From contig JAFBAJ010000248.1 in the NCBI GenBank assembly GCA_019247865.1, positions 1-10,782 on the forward strand: 10,782 nt of DNA, given 5' to 3'. Position numbers and translations under genes: made by a program. The stretch is from Acidobacteriota bacterium (GTDB lineage Bacteria; Acidobacteriota; Blastocatellia; Pyrinomonadales; Pyrinomonadaceae). The number at the start of each line of letters is the position of its first letter. The first letter of the stretch is position 1. The notes beneath the pieces were generated by a model that saw only the letters and a program-made list of their open reading frames with translations, was not told the DNA's origin and searched no databases. Below, piece after piece: positions 1-6,679 of the stretch.

Positions 1-1036
1 TGTTGCGAAAGCCGCGATAGACATAGCCGCCAGCGATCGAGCAGCGTCCGCCCGTGTGGCTGTATTCGACGAGCGGAAAAGTGAAGCCCGGCGGCGTGCA
101 GAGCGGGAACTCAAGCCCTGTGCAGCCGGTGCCCTCATAAATCCGCCAGCCGTAGTTGCCGCCGTTGACTCCGATGTTAACCTCTTCGCGCTGGCCTTCG
201 CCAACGTCTCCGATCCAGAGTTGTCCCGTCCCTCTGTCGAAAGAGAAGCGCCACGGGTTGCGCATCCCGTAGGTGTAAATCTCATCAAGCCCGATCGTGG
301 GGCCGTAGAATGGATTGCTCGGCGGCACAGAGTACGGCACGTTGCCGTTCGGATGGTCAACATCTATGCGCAGGATTTTTCCGTTGGGGTCTTCGATGTT
401 CTGCGCGCGGTTGTTCGGGTCGTAGTTAAAGCCGCCGTCGCCGACGCCGATGTAGAGATAACCGTCCGGGCCGAACTCGATCATCCCGCCGTTGTGATTC
501 GAGGCCGTGTCCGTAATCACGAGCAGCACACGCTCCGACTGCACATCCGCGACGTTCGGATTCGCAGCCGAAGCCTGATACTCGGCGATCACCGTCGCGG
601 CATCAGTGCTGCGCGTGTAGTTGACGTAGAAGCGCCGGTTCGTCTGGTACTGCGGATGGAAGCAGAGGCCGAGCAAGCCCAGCTCTCCGGCGGCGACGAC
701 TTTGGGTCTGATGTCCAGAAAGGCTGTCGGATCGCTTGCGCCCGGCTGCAAGACCTTGATCAGGCCCGCCTGCTCGACGATGAAGAGGCGATTGCTCCCG
801 TCGTGCGCGTTTCCGACATAGACAGGCTCCGAGAGATTCGAGAGCACCGGCGCGAGCGTGATGTCTGCGGGAGCTGCGGAGTATGAAGCAGAGTTGCTCG
901 CCGCGAGCAGTAAAGCTAAACAGCAACTCACCGCAGAGACGCAGAGCAGGCGCAGAGGGAGCGCAGAGAGTTGAAAGCCAGGCTGTTTCTGCGTTCTCTC
1001 TGCCGAAACTCTGCGTCTCTGCGGTGAAGCTGTCAT
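1..1036 (-). CDS. PQQ-dependent sugar dehydrogenase (glucose/sorbosone dehydrogenase family), exported, 3' end cut by window edge
   Basis: The frame is open from ATG at 1036 to the left edge: 345 codons, C-terminus missing. The family is a six-bladed propeller that uses PQQ to oxidise sugars or related alcohols outside the cytoplasm. Family hallmarks are visible in order: [20 protein letters not shown] at about residues 69-88, [11 protein letters not shown] at 120-130, [19 protein letters not shown] at about 179-197 (H181 is the likely catalytic or PQQ-side His), [10 protein letters not shown] at 216-225, [12 protein letters not shown] at 256-267 and [12 protein letters not shown] at 277-288, followed by [12 protein letters not shown]. 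The N-terminus is a long basic segment (RRR at 7-9) followed by a hydrophobic stretch at about 23-46, so export is likely. The ATG lies 5 nt after the tsaD stop, which suggests co-transcription. A GTG at 931 is an alternative start, but it would lack a basic n-region. The first 37 codons overlap an inverted repeat, so the true N-terminus is less certain than the family call. The substrate cannot be told. Confidence 0.9.
   Translation of the reverse strand, partial: MTASPQRRRVSAERTQKQPGFQLSALPLRLLCVSAVSCCLALLLAASNSASYSAAPADITLAPVLSNLSEPVYVGNAHDGSNRLFIVEQAGLIKVLQPGASDPTAFLDIRPKVVAAGELGLLGLCFHPQYQTNRRFYVNYTRSTDAATVIAEYQASAANPNVADVQSERVLLVITDTASNHNGGMIEFGPDGYLYIGVGDGGFNYDPNNRAQNIEDPNGKILRIDVDHPNGNVPYSVPPSNPFYGPTIGLDEIYTYGMRNPWRFSFDRGTGQLWIGDVGEGQREEVNIGVNGGNYGWRIYEGTGCTGLEFPLCTPPGFTFPLVEYSHTGGRCSIAGGYVYRGFRN
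928..1027. repeat. Inverted repeat element, 19-bp perfect arms, at the tsaD/dehydrogenase junction
   Basis: Arm 928-946 reads TCACCGCAGAGACGCAGAG and is the exact reverse complement of 1009-1027. The loop is 62 nt. A second, inner complementary pair lies at 963-970 (GCAGAGAG) and 996-1003. The sequence between is rich in CGCAGAG variants. From general familiarity, CCGCAGAGACGCAGAG-type runs recur as dispersed repeats in many environmental bacterial genomes, but I cannot verify copy number here. Read on the minus strand, the whole element is inside the open frame of the sugar dehydrogenase and encodes parts of its signal peptide. Confidence 0.8.
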
Positions 1037-1041
1037 GGCTA

Positions 1042-2118
1042 CTATAACCTGTAACGCACGCGGCTGCGGCGCAGCGCTTCGTCTTCGACTTCGATGTTTT
1101 GGAGGCGCAGCGTGACGTCCGCGTTGAGGTCTAAGCCGGCGCGCTCGCCCGCCATGAGCTTGACCGTGCCGGCGGCGGCGATCATCGCGGCGTTGTCGGT
1201 CGAGAGATGCGGCGAAGGGAAGTAGACCGGAATGCCGAGCCGCACGGCGGCCTCGCGCGAAGCTTCACGCAAAGCTCCGTTGCAGGCGACGCCTCCGGCG
1301 ACGATCAGCGTCGCGGGCCTGTGCTCTTCCGCCAGACGCTCCATCGTCCCGACGAGCGAGCGCACGACGACGCTCTGAAAGCTCGCCGCCAGGTCTTTGA
1401 CCTCCTGCGCGGGCTGCGCGCCCGCCGCGACGGGCACGAGTCCGGATTCGCGTATGTGCTTTGAGACGGCCGTCTTGAGACCGCTGAAGCTGAAGTCGGG
1501 CCGCCCGTCTCCCATGCGCGGGACGGCGAAGCGGACTGCGCGCGAGTCGCCTTCGCGCGCCAGGCGCTCGATGACGGGGCCGCCCGGATAACCCAAGCCG
1601 AGCATCTTCGCCACCTTATCAAAAGCCTCGCCCGCCGCATCATCGCGCGTGCGCGAGACGACGCGATATTTTCCCGGCTCCGGCACGAGGAACAGATTTG
1701 TGTGGCCGCCGGAGACGACGAGCGCGAGCGCAGGGTACTCGACGGGCGGATTGTCGAAGACGACCGAATAGATGTGCCCCTCTATGTGATTGACGCCGAC
1801 GAGCGGCTTCGAGAGCGCGAACGCCATCGCCTTCGCGTAAGAGACGCCGACGAGGAGCGAACCGACGAGCCCCGGCCCCGCCGTCACAGCGATGCCGTCC
1901 AGCTCTTCCAGCTCAACACTCGCGCGCTCTAAAGCCTCTTCGATGACCGGCACGATCTTGTCCAGATGCTCGCGCGAAGCCAGCTCCGGCACGACGCCGC
2001 CGTAGGCTTTGTGCAGGTCGATCTGCGAAGAGATGATGCTCGAAACGATCTCGCGCCCGTCGCGCACCACCGCCGCCGCCGTCTCATCGCAAGAGGTTTC
2101 AATGCCCAGAACTAACAT
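1042..2118 (-). CDS. tsaD: tRNA N6-adenosine threonylcarbamoyltransferase TsaD
   Basis: This enzyme transfers threonylcarbamoyl from threonylcarbamoyl-AMP to A37 of ANN-decoding tRNAs (t6A), working in the cytoplasm with TsaB and TsaE. At 358 residues it has the family length. The family pattern is present throughout: [15 protein letters not shown] at 4-18, the metal-binding [10 protein letters not shown] at about 110-119, VVSGGHTNL at about 134-142, [18 protein letters not shown] at about 163-180, [10 protein letters not shown] at about 209-218, [13 protein letters not shown] at about 273-285 and [12 protein letters not shown] at about 306-317. The start gives the canonical [13 protein letters not shown]-terminus, so it is secure. 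I see no Shine-Dalgarno. An extended -10-like TGCTAGAAT sits just upstream, so a very short leader is possible. The gene is divergent from the alpha/beta hydrolase and is followed 5 nt later by the dehydrogenase. It is an essential gene in many bacteria. Confidence 0.98.
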   Translation of the reverse strand: MLVLGIETSCDETAAAVVRDGREIVSSIISSQIDLHKAYGGVVPELASREHLDKIVPVIEEALERASVELEELDGIAVTAGPGLVGSLLVGVSYAKAMAFALSKPLVGVNHIEGHIYSVVFDNPPVEYPALALVVSGGHTNLFLVPEPGKYRVVSRTRDDAAGEAFDKVAKMLGLGYPGGPVIERLAREGDSRAVRFAVPRMGDGRPDFSFSGLKTAVSKHIRESGLVPVAAGAQPAQEVKDLAASFQSVVVRSLVGTMERLAEEHRPATLIVAGGVACNGALREASREAAVRLGIPVYFPSPHLSTDNAAMIAAAGTVKLMAGERAGLDLNADVTLRLQNIEVEDEALRRSRVRYRL

Positions 2119-2127
2119 GATGAGGAA

Positions 2128-2136
2128 ATTCTAGCA
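2128..2136 (-). promoter_or_regulatory. Candidate extended -10 for tsaD
   Basis: On the minus strand 2136-2128 reads TGCTAGAAT, close to the extended -10 consensus TGnTATAAT. The tsaD ATG begins 9 nt after it. No good -35 is visible (TACCTT at a 17-nt spacing). If real, the transcript would start within a few bases of the start codon, which fits the missing ribosome binding site. The evidence is a motif match only. Confidence 0.35.
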
Positions 2137-2275
2137 GGGTTAAGGCGCGGAAGGTAGCGAAGATGCAGGGCCGTTGTTAATGAATGCCCGCCCACGTTCG
2201 TTTAATAGCTTGTGCTGCTGAATCCTCCCCGGCTCAGCGCATTCAACCAACGCACTTATCCGAAAGGTTTTCATA

Positions 2276-3259
2276 ATGATTCGCAGATACGCTCTTTTCA
2301 TACTTCCCGCTTTGATAATCATCATGGCGGCACAGAGCGCCCGGTCGCAAGCGACATGGGTTGATAAGTCGCCGCACACGAGCGGTTACGTCACGGCCAA
2401 CGGCATCAAGCTCCACTACCTGGACTGGGGCGGGAAGGGGAAAGCGATACTCTTCCTGGCGGGTCTTGGCAACAGCGCACACATCTTCGATGACATCGCG
2501 CCTAAGTTCACAGACCGCTTTCGCGTGCTGGCGCTCACACGGCGCGGCCACGGCCAGTCGGATAAGCCTGTGACCGGCTACGATCTTCCGACGCTGACCG
2601 AAGACATTCGACAGTTCATGGATCAGTTGCAGCTCAAGCGCGTGATTCTCGTCGGGCATTCGTTCGCCGGAGACGAGATGACGCGTTTCGCCACGCTCTA
2701 TCCCGAACGGGTCGAGAAGCTGGTCTATCTTGAGGCCGCTTACGACCGCGCAGACCTCGCGTCGGAAGCCTTCTCCAAAAATCCTTTCCCGACTCCCAAA
2801 GCGACCGCCGAGGAGCTGTCCACGCTCGCCGGGTACAGGCGCTGGTGGGAGCGAAACAGGGGCTTCTGGTCGGACGCGGTGGAGGCAGACCTGCGCGAAA
2901 CCTCGGTCGCGCCTGACGGACGCATCAAGTCGGCTTTATCGCGCGAAGCAGGGCAGGGAATCTTCAGGAACGCAAACGAATATCGTCCCGATTACACGAA
3001 AATAAAAGCGCCGGCCCTGAGCTTCTATGCTGTTTCGGAGCTGCCTCTGTGGGTGCCCGCGGACGCCGAGGCGCGGCGCAAAGCGCAGGAGTTTCTGGAT
3101 AATGTGACTGTGCCTTACCAGAGAAAGAACATTGAGAAATTCAGGAAGGAGCTGCCCAAAGGGCGTGTCATCGAGGTGAAGAATTCTCACCACTACTTGT
3201 TCATCAAGAGCCGGGACGAGGTCGTGCGTGAGATGCGTAAGTTCCTGCTCTCCAAATGA
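2276..3259 (+). CDS. Exported alpha/beta hydrolase
   Basis: This is a 327-residue protein with a signal peptide (RR at 3-4, hydrophobic 6-20, likely cleavage near SARSQA, residues 21-26) and an alpha/beta-hydrolase fold. The segment FLAGLGNSAHIFDDIAP at 60-76 forms the oxyanion-hole region, LTRRGHGQSDKP at 87-98 is typical of the fold, and VILVGHSFAG at 123-132 is the nucleophile elbow with Ser129. His305 or His306 in NSHHYLFI near the C-terminus is the likely catalytic base. The acid is unresolved: Glu153 after strand 6, or an acidic residue around 255-263. A Trp/Arg-rich cap lies at about 185-200. The ATG is set by GAAAGG at 2262-2267, 8 nt upstream. It stands alone, divergent from tsaD and convergent with the CHRD repeat gene, ending at a strong hairpin. 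It could be an esterase, lactonase or C-C hydrolase; the sequence does not decide. Confidence 0.92.
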   Translation: MIRRYALFILPALIIIMAAQSARSQATWVDKSPHTSGYVTANGIKLHYLDWGGKGKAILFLAGLGNSAHIFDDIAPKFTDRFRVLALTRRGHGQSDKPVTGYDLPTLTEDIRQFMDQLQLKRVILVGHSFAGDEMTRFATLYPERVEKLVYLEAAYDRADLASEAFSKNPFPTPKATAEELSTLAGYRRWWERNRGFWSDAVEADLRETSVAPDGRIKSALSREAGQGIFRNANEYRPDYTKIKAPALSFYAVSELPLWVPADAEARRKAQEFLDNVTVPYQRKNIEKFRKELPKGRVIEVKNSHHYLFIKSRDEVVREMRKFLLSK

Positions 3260-3275
3260 ATGTCAGGTGTCGGAT

Positions 3276-3360
3276 AAAAAAGTAGGGGCAGGGCTTGTCC
3301 CTGCCCGCCTGAGTGTCAGCAGAGACGGGCAGGGACAAGCCCTGCCCCTACATCCTTTCT
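3276..3360. terminator. Bidirectional intrinsic terminator between convergent genes
   Basis: The 26-bp stem at 3282-3307/3326-3351 lies 22 nt after the hydrolase stop and 16 nt after the stop of the minus-strand CHRD gene. For the minus-strand gene the stem is followed at once by six T (plus strand A at 3276-3281), the classic intrinsic terminator layout. For the plus-strand gene it is followed by the T-rich tract at 3352-3367. Termination in both directions is inferred from structure. Confidence 0.65.
3282..3351. repeat. Nested palindromic repeat with 26-bp perfect inverted arms
   Basis: Arm 3282-3307 starts GTAGGGGCAGGGCTTGTCCC and is the exact reverse complement of 3326-3351, with an 18-nt loop between. 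Each arm is itself a hairpin: GGGCAGGG at 3286-3293 pairs with CCCTGCCC at 3299-3306 around a 5-nt loop, and 3327-3334 pairs with 3340-3347. Translated, both strands give the peptide VGAGLVPAR. I recall this as a recurring false peptide in environmental bacterial genomes, consistent with a dispersed REP-like repeat. Copy number in this genome cannot be seen from one window. Confidence 0.85.
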
Positions 3361-3367
3361 TTTTCTC

Positions 3368-4648
3368 TTATACCGGCGTGTCGCCGCTGACGCCCCACTG
3401 GACTGTGCGCACGCTGCCGTCGGAGCTGTTGAGGATGTACCAGAAAGAGCTCGTGCCATTGGGCGGAAGCGGGCGAAAGACAGCGAGGTCAGCTTTGCCG
3501 TCGCCGTCGAAATCGAAGGGCAGCGGCAGGTCTCCGCTCTGCCCGAACGGGATGCCGGAGAGTATGCCGTCAGAGCTTCTGAGGACGTACCAGAAGCCTG
3601 TGCTCGGTCGCCAGACGGCGATGTCCGTGCGGCCGTCTGCATCGTAATCCTGCGGCACTAAGCGGTCTGTGCTGAAGCCGAACGTCTGCGCTGTGACCCC
3701 GCCGTCGGAGCTGCGCAGAATGTACCAGGTGGTGTTGCCCGGGCGAAAGACTGCGATATCAACTTTGCCGTCGCGGTCGTAATCGCCGGGCACTGGAGTG
3801 TCAGGCGTGAAAGAGATGACTCCCCACTGTTGCGTGCGGAGCGCGCCGTTGGAGCTTTGCCGGATATAGAAGGTCGCGTTGGCGCTGCGATAGACCGCCT
3901 GGTCAGCTTTGCCGTCGCCGTCATAATCGCCGGGCACTGGAATGTCGAACTGATTTGTCGAGCCCCACTGTTGCACGAGCGTGGTGTTGGTCGAGCTCTG
4001 GAGAATGTACCAGTTGTTCTCGGCAGGCCGGATGACGGTGAGGTCCGTCACTCCGTCGCCGTCGTAATCCGCAGGCATCGGGAAATCGCTGCCGATGCCC
4101 CACATCTGCGAGCGAGTGCTGTTATTGAGGCTCTGCAGGATATGGTAGAAACCTGTGTTCGCACGCCAGACGGCGATGTCCGCTCGGCCGTCTCCATCAA
4201 ACTCCGAGGGCTTGTTGGCGAGCTTGAGCTGGCCGCGAATCTCTCCGCCGGGAAAGTTGACCGTGTGGATGTTGACGTAAAAGAGGCCGCTGCGTAGCTG
4301 CTGCACCTGCGCCGCCGTGACTGTGAAAGTCTGGTTAGTGATCGTCCCGGAAGTGCCTGTCACTCCCGTGAAAGTGAAGAGGATGGCGGCGTTGACGCCA
4401 ACCGCAGCCGGGCCGTGTATGTGCCCCGCGTTGGCGCTGCTGGAGAGGCCGGAGTAGGTGACGTTGACCGTGATCTGGGTCTGCGCCGCGTTGAGCGTCA
4501 CCTTCGCAACGCCCCGGCCGGTCGAAGCATTGGCGGGCACTTCCTGCGCGCCCCTCAGGTTAGCGAGATAGACCTGCTGTGCCGCCGCCGTCATCGAGAA
4601 CAGGAAGAGGCCCGCCAGAACGGCGAACATTCTGAGCATCTTGGTCAT
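3368..4648 (-). CDS. Secreted CHRD-domain protein with six FG-GAP/VCBS-type repeats
   Basis: This is a 426-residue exported protein. The signal peptide is residues 1-23, with cleavage after TAAA before QQVYLA. A CHRD domain follows at about 26-143, with the hallmarks AGHIHGPA (74-81) and VNIHTVNFPGGEIRGQL (125-141). Six Asp-rich repeats then begin at residues 151, 196, 243, 291, 336 and 381, each roughly DxDGKxDxAV[FWY]RP followed by WYILxSS[DN]G and an FG/WG...GDxPVP closing segment. The DxDxDG loops are typical Ca2+-binding loops of beta-propeller or integrin-like repeats. The protein ends at GDTPV, the end of a repeat unit, so the array looks whole rather than truncated. A strong ribosome binding site AAGGAG (4657-4662) fixes the start. 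It is divergent from kdsD. CHRD domains are found in chordin and in uncharacterised bacterial secreted proteins; its role here is unknown, with an adhesive or surface role only inferred. Confidence 0.9.
   Translation of the reverse strand: MTKMLRMFAVLAGLFLFSMTAAAQQVYLANLRGAQEVPANASTGRGVAKVTLNAAQTQITVNVTYSGLSSSANAGHIHGPAAVGVNAAILFTFTGVTGTSGTITNQTFTVTAAQVQQLRSGLFYVNIHTVNFPGGEIRGQLKLANKPSEFDGDGRADIAVWRANTGFYHILQSLNNSTRSQMWGIGSDFPMPADYDGDGVTDLTVIRPAENNWYILQSSTNTTLVQQWGSTNQFDIPVPGDYDGDGKADQAVYRSANATFYIRQSSNGALRTQQWGVISFTPDTPVPGDYDRDGKVDIAVFRPGNTTWYILRSSDGGVTAQTFGFSTDRLVPQDYDADGRTDIAVWRPSTGFWYVLRSSDGILSGIPFGQSGDLPLPFDFDGDGKADLAVFRPLPPNGTSSFWYILNSSDGSVRTVQWGVSGDTPV
3371..4201 (-). repeat. Coding tandem array, six units of about 45-48 codons
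   Basis: This is the DNA encoding residues 150-426 of the CHRD protein. The Asp-loop start points are spaced 45, 47, 48, 45 and 45 codons apart. Each unit codes for an Asp loop, an A-V-[FWY]-R strand, a WY-x-L/R-x-SS turn and a WG/FG-GD-x-P end. The same unit type occurs at 9951-10748 on the other strand, so the two loci are possible partners for recombination. Confidence 0.8.
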
Positions 4649-4656
4649 TGAATAAG

Positions 4657-4662
4657 CTCCTT
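4657..4662 (-). promoter_or_regulatory. Strong Shine-Dalgarno of the CHRD repeat gene
   Basis: The minus strand reads AAGGAG, 8 nt before the ATG at 4648. It is the best ribosome binding site in the window and fixes the start. It contrasts with the weak or absent sites at tsaD and kdsD and suggests good expression of this secreted protein. Confidence 0.75.
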
Positions 4663-4697
4663 AGAACCGGTTGCAGAAATTTGAGGCGGGGCATAAA

Positions 4698-4728
4698 TAG
4701 CTAACGTCATCTCTCCGCTAAATGTCAA
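4698..4728 (-). promoter_or_regulatory. Possible promoter for the CHRD repeat gene (perfect -35, weak -10)
   Basis: The minus strand has an exact TTGACA (plus strand 4723-4728). The best downstream -10 is TAGCTA (4698-4703), at a long 19-nt spacing and with a poor match. The remaining bases between this gene and kdsD show no other clear signal for the minus strand. Confidence 0.25.
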
Positions 4729-4801
4729 TCACAATTTTTTGCTGAGCCGGGCCGCCAGCTCAAATAAACGCTCAATCGCTCCGGTTTTCCTTTGCCCGCG
4801 C

Positions 4802-4829
4802 TTGCAATTAAGCCTCACTGTCATATATC
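4802..4829 (+). promoter_or_regulatory. Possible promoter just upstream of kdsD
   Basis: TTGCAA (4802-4807) and TATATC (4824-4829) are 16 nt apart, each a partial match to the sigma-70 boxes. The start of transcription would fall about 7 nt before the kdsD ATG at 4843. There is no clear Shine-Dalgarno there, so a very short leader would be consistent. Weak motif evidence only. Confidence 0.3.
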
Positions 4830-4842
4830 AACAGTGTTTGAG

Positions 4843-5826
4843 ATGACTGCACACAACTATTTCGAGCAGGTCGTGCGCCTGCTTCAGATCGAATCGGAGG
4901 CCATCGCGCAGACCGCACGCAGGCTGGAACCGGCCGCCATCGAAGAGGCCATTGAGCTGCTGGCCGACTGCACGGGCAAGGTCGTGCTGGTCGGCATCGG
5001 CAAATCCGGCGTCATCGCGCAGAAGATCGCCGCCACGATGACCAGCACGGGCACGGCCGCGCTCTACCTGCATCCGTCCGACGCGCTGCACGGCGGCCTC
5101 GGCATCGTGACCCGTGATGATGTCGTCATCGCGCTCAGCAACAGCGGCGAGACGGATGAAGTGATCGCGATGCTGCCGTCGCTCAAAGGGCGCGAGACGA
5201 AGATCATCGCGGTGGTCGGCAATCTCAATTCGACGCTGGCCGAGCGCGCAGACATCGTGCTCGACGCGTCTGTGGACAAGGAGGCGTGCCCCTTGAACCT
5301 CGCGCCGACGACGAGCACCACGGTCGCGCTCGCCATCGGCGACGCTCTGGCGATGACCCTCATGGAGGCGCGCGGCTGGACGCTCGAAGACTTCGCGCAG
5401 AACCATCCGGCGGGCCGCATCGGCAAACGCCTGACGCTCAAGGTGTCTGACCTGATGCACGGCGGGGAAAGGAACCCGACCATCCGTGCAGAGGCGAAGT
5501 GGCTGGAAGTCATCACGGCCATCGGTCGCGGCGGCCTCGGCGCGGTCAATGTGGTGGACAGCGCGGGCCGCCTCGTCGGCATCATTACAGACGGCGATGT
5601 GCGGCGCGTGCTTGAAAAGCGGAGGGGCGCGGAGCTGGAATCGCTGACCTGCGAGGGGATGATGACGCGCGATCCGACCATCGCCGAGCCGGAGCTGCTC
5701 GCCTATGACGCGCTGAGACTGATGGAGGATCGCCCGTCGCAGATCTCCGTGCTCCCGGTCGTTGACGCCGCGCGCCTCTGCGTCGGACTGATACGCCTCC
5801 ACGACATCGTGCGCAGCGGGCTCTGA
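4843..5826 (+). CDS. kdsD: D-arabinose 5-phosphate isomerase (KdsD/KpsF/GutQ family)
   Basis: It converts D-ribulose 5-phosphate to D-arabinose 5-phosphate, the first committed step to Kdo of LPS, in the cytoplasm. From the ATG at 4843 the protein is 327 residues, matching the family (E. coli KdsD is 328). An upstream TTG at 4792 would add 17 residues but has no ribosome binding site and no family match. The SIS domain is at about 40-180: VGIGKSG at 50-56, HPSDALHGGLG at 78-88, SNSGETDE at 99-106, DKEACPLNLAPTTSTT at 145-160. Residues Lys54, Glu106, Glu147 and His188 line up at a constant offset of five with the E. coli residues K59, E111, E152 and H193 as I remember them, so the active site looks intact. 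Two CBS motifs follow at about 203-260 and 272-325, with GIITDGDVRR at 246-255. KpsF and GutQ share this reaction, so the name rests on family similarity. It is followed after 31 nt by an exported protein gene. Confidence 0.95.
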   Translation: MTAHNYFEQVVRLLQIESEAIAQTARRLEPAAIEEAIELLADCTGKVVLVGIGKSGVIAQKIAATMTSTGTAALYLHPSDALHGGLGIVTRDDVVIALSNSGETDEVIAMLPSLKGRETKIIAVVGNLNSTLAERADIVLDASVDKEACPLNLAPTTSTTVALAIGDALAMTLMEARGWTLEDFAQNHPAGRIGKRLTLKVSDLMHGGERNPTIRAEAKWLEVITAIGRGGLGAVNVVDSAGRLVGIITDGDVRRVLEKRRGAELESLTCEGMMTRDPTIAEPELLAYDALRLMEDRPSQISVLPVVDAARLCVGLIRLHDIVRSGL

Positions 5827-5833
5827 AAAGCGT

Positions 5834-5864
5834 TGGACGAAGGCGGAAGGATGAAGGATGAAAT
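5834..5864 (+). repeat. Probable remnant of a dispersed GGAAGGATGAAGGATGAA-type repeat over a gene start
   Basis: The kdsD-to-next-gene junction carries GGAAGGATGAAGGATGAA (5845-5862). Read on the other strand it encodes the peptide FILHPSAF. I recall FILHPSSF-like peptides as a common false translation of dispersed repeats in environmental bacterial genomes. The fragment supplies both the Shine-Dalgarno and the ATG of the downstream gene. Only one copy is present in this window, so repeat status rests on recollection. Confidence 0.4.
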
Positions 5865-6610
5865 TAATCTCTAAGTCAAAGGTTATGAGTTGCTGGCTGG
5901 GCCTGGTGCTCATCGTCGGCGCGTGTGGGTCGAGTGCGATGGCGCAGTCCGAAAACACGCGGCGGGCGCGGACTGTGAGCGCAGAGCCCGCGGCCGAGGC
6001 GACCATCATGCTCAACGAGCAGTTCGTCAACTCACTCCTGGAGGCGATGTTCACGCGCCTGCACGAGCCGGAATTCCCGCTCTCAATCGCGCAGGACCAG
6101 GCGGAGGAGAATCGCCAGATCGTCCTCGCCGCGCATGCTCCCCTGAAGAGCGCGGACGGCTGCGCGAGCGTGATCGTGCTGGAACGCGAACGCGACGGCG
6201 TCAAAACCGCAGTCCATTTCGAGGACGGACGCATCATCGCGCCCCTCGCTTTTTCGGGAACGTACGATGCCGGGCTCGGCTGTTTGAGCTTCAGCGGTTG
6301 GGCGCGCGCCGTCGTCACACTGGAGTTCGACCGCGAGCGACAAGCCCTGATGGCACGCGTCCGCGTCGAGCAGGTGCAGCTCTCCGGCCTTCCGTTTCTG
6401 GCGAACGGCATCGTCGTCAGTCTCGTGCAGGGCTCAATCGACAAACGCTTCAACCCTTACGAACTGCTCAAAGCCGAACAGCTCTCTCCGACCGTCCCGA
6501 TCAAGGCCGCCGGCGGCGCGCTCCGCCTGCGCGCCAGAGAGATGCGCCCCGAACTCATCGCCGGAGCCCTGCGCATACACATTCTCTACGACTTCGAGCG
6601 CGCGCCATAA
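5858..6610 (+). CDS. Uncharacterised lipoprotein or periplasmic protein next to kdsD
   Basis: This is a 250-residue protein I do not recognise. The N-terminus is a signal sequence: K2, K6 and K8, hydrophobic 11-22, then either a lipobox-like VGAC with Cys23 or a type I site at SAMA|QS (29/30). The mature part starts with a helix (LNEQFVNSLLEAMFTRL, about 52-68) and continues as amphipathic beta-rich sequence, including GLGCLSFSGWARAVVTLEFD (139-158), FNPYELL (198-204) and a final IHILYDFERAP. Cys102 and Cys142 could form a disulfide. The layout recalls lipid-binding periplasmic proteins of the TULIP/SMP or YceB type, but this is inference at low confidence. It lies 31 nt after kdsD and is probably co-transcribed with it. 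The ATG at 5858 has GGAAGG 7 nt upstream and keeps the basic n-region; Met10 would lose it. Confidence 0.8.
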   Translation: MKLISKSKVMSCWLGLVLIVGACGSSAMAQSENTRRARTVSAEPAAEATIMLNEQFVNSLLEAMFTRLHEPEFPLSIAQDQAEENRQIVLAAHAPLKSADGCASVIVLERERDGVKTAVHFEDGRIIAPLAFSGTYDAGLGCLSFSGWARAVVTLEFDRERQALMARVRVEQVQLSGLPFLANGIVVSLVQGSIDKRFNPYELLKAEQLSPTVPIKAAGGALRLRAREMRPELIAGALRIHILYDFERAP

Positions 6611-6640
6611 CATAGCTCTCTATGAAAAGCTCACCGCGCA

Positions 6641-6649
6641 TGTTATAAA
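6641..6649 (+). promoter_or_regulatory. Candidate extended -10 before the coiled-coil gene
   Basis: TGTTATAAA at 6641-6649 fits the extended -10 form TGnTATAAT with one mismatch. No convincing -35 is visible. Transcription would start near 6656, leaving a leader of about 24 nt that includes the ribosome binding site GAAAGG. It may make the next gene an independent unit from kdsD. Confidence 0.35.
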
Positions 6650-6679
6650 GCTCGCCTAACCTCAGAAAGGCAGACCTGC

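Noticed and set aside
56..886. Plus-strand open frame of 276 codons at the left end
   Set aside because: It is the antisense shadow of the sugar dehydrogenase, whose minus-strand frame shows consecutive family motifs over the same bases. The plus-strand translation is Arg/Val/Asp-rich with no recognisable domain.
603..926. Minus-strand 107-codon frame starting TTG at 926
   Set aside because: It is out of frame with the dehydrogenase, which occupies the same strand and bases with clear family motifs. The peptide is Arg-rich and domain-free.
3368..3380. Possible truncation of the CHRD protein at GDTPV
   Set aside because: The array ends at a unit boundary after six full units, and the larger paralogue ends at the same phase plus a few residues. 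A nearby terminator follows the stop, so the gene looks complete.
3228..3647. Short open frames on both strands around 3228-3647 beginning or ending in VGAGLVPAR
   Set aside because: They are created by the palindromic repeat joined to shadow sequence of the CHRD gene. There is no ribosome binding site or domain.
4828..6453. Minus-strand 541-codon frame across kdsD and the next gene
   Set aside because: It lies antisense to two supported genes and is low-complexity Arg/His/Asp-rich, as expected for the shadow of GC-rich genes. It also reads through the FILHPSAF-type repeat remnant.
5890..6615. Plus-strand 241-codon frame overlapping the 5858-6610 gene
   Set aside because: It is an alternative frame with extreme Arg content and no ribosome binding site. 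The 5858 frame has a signal peptide, balanced composition and a ribosome binding site.
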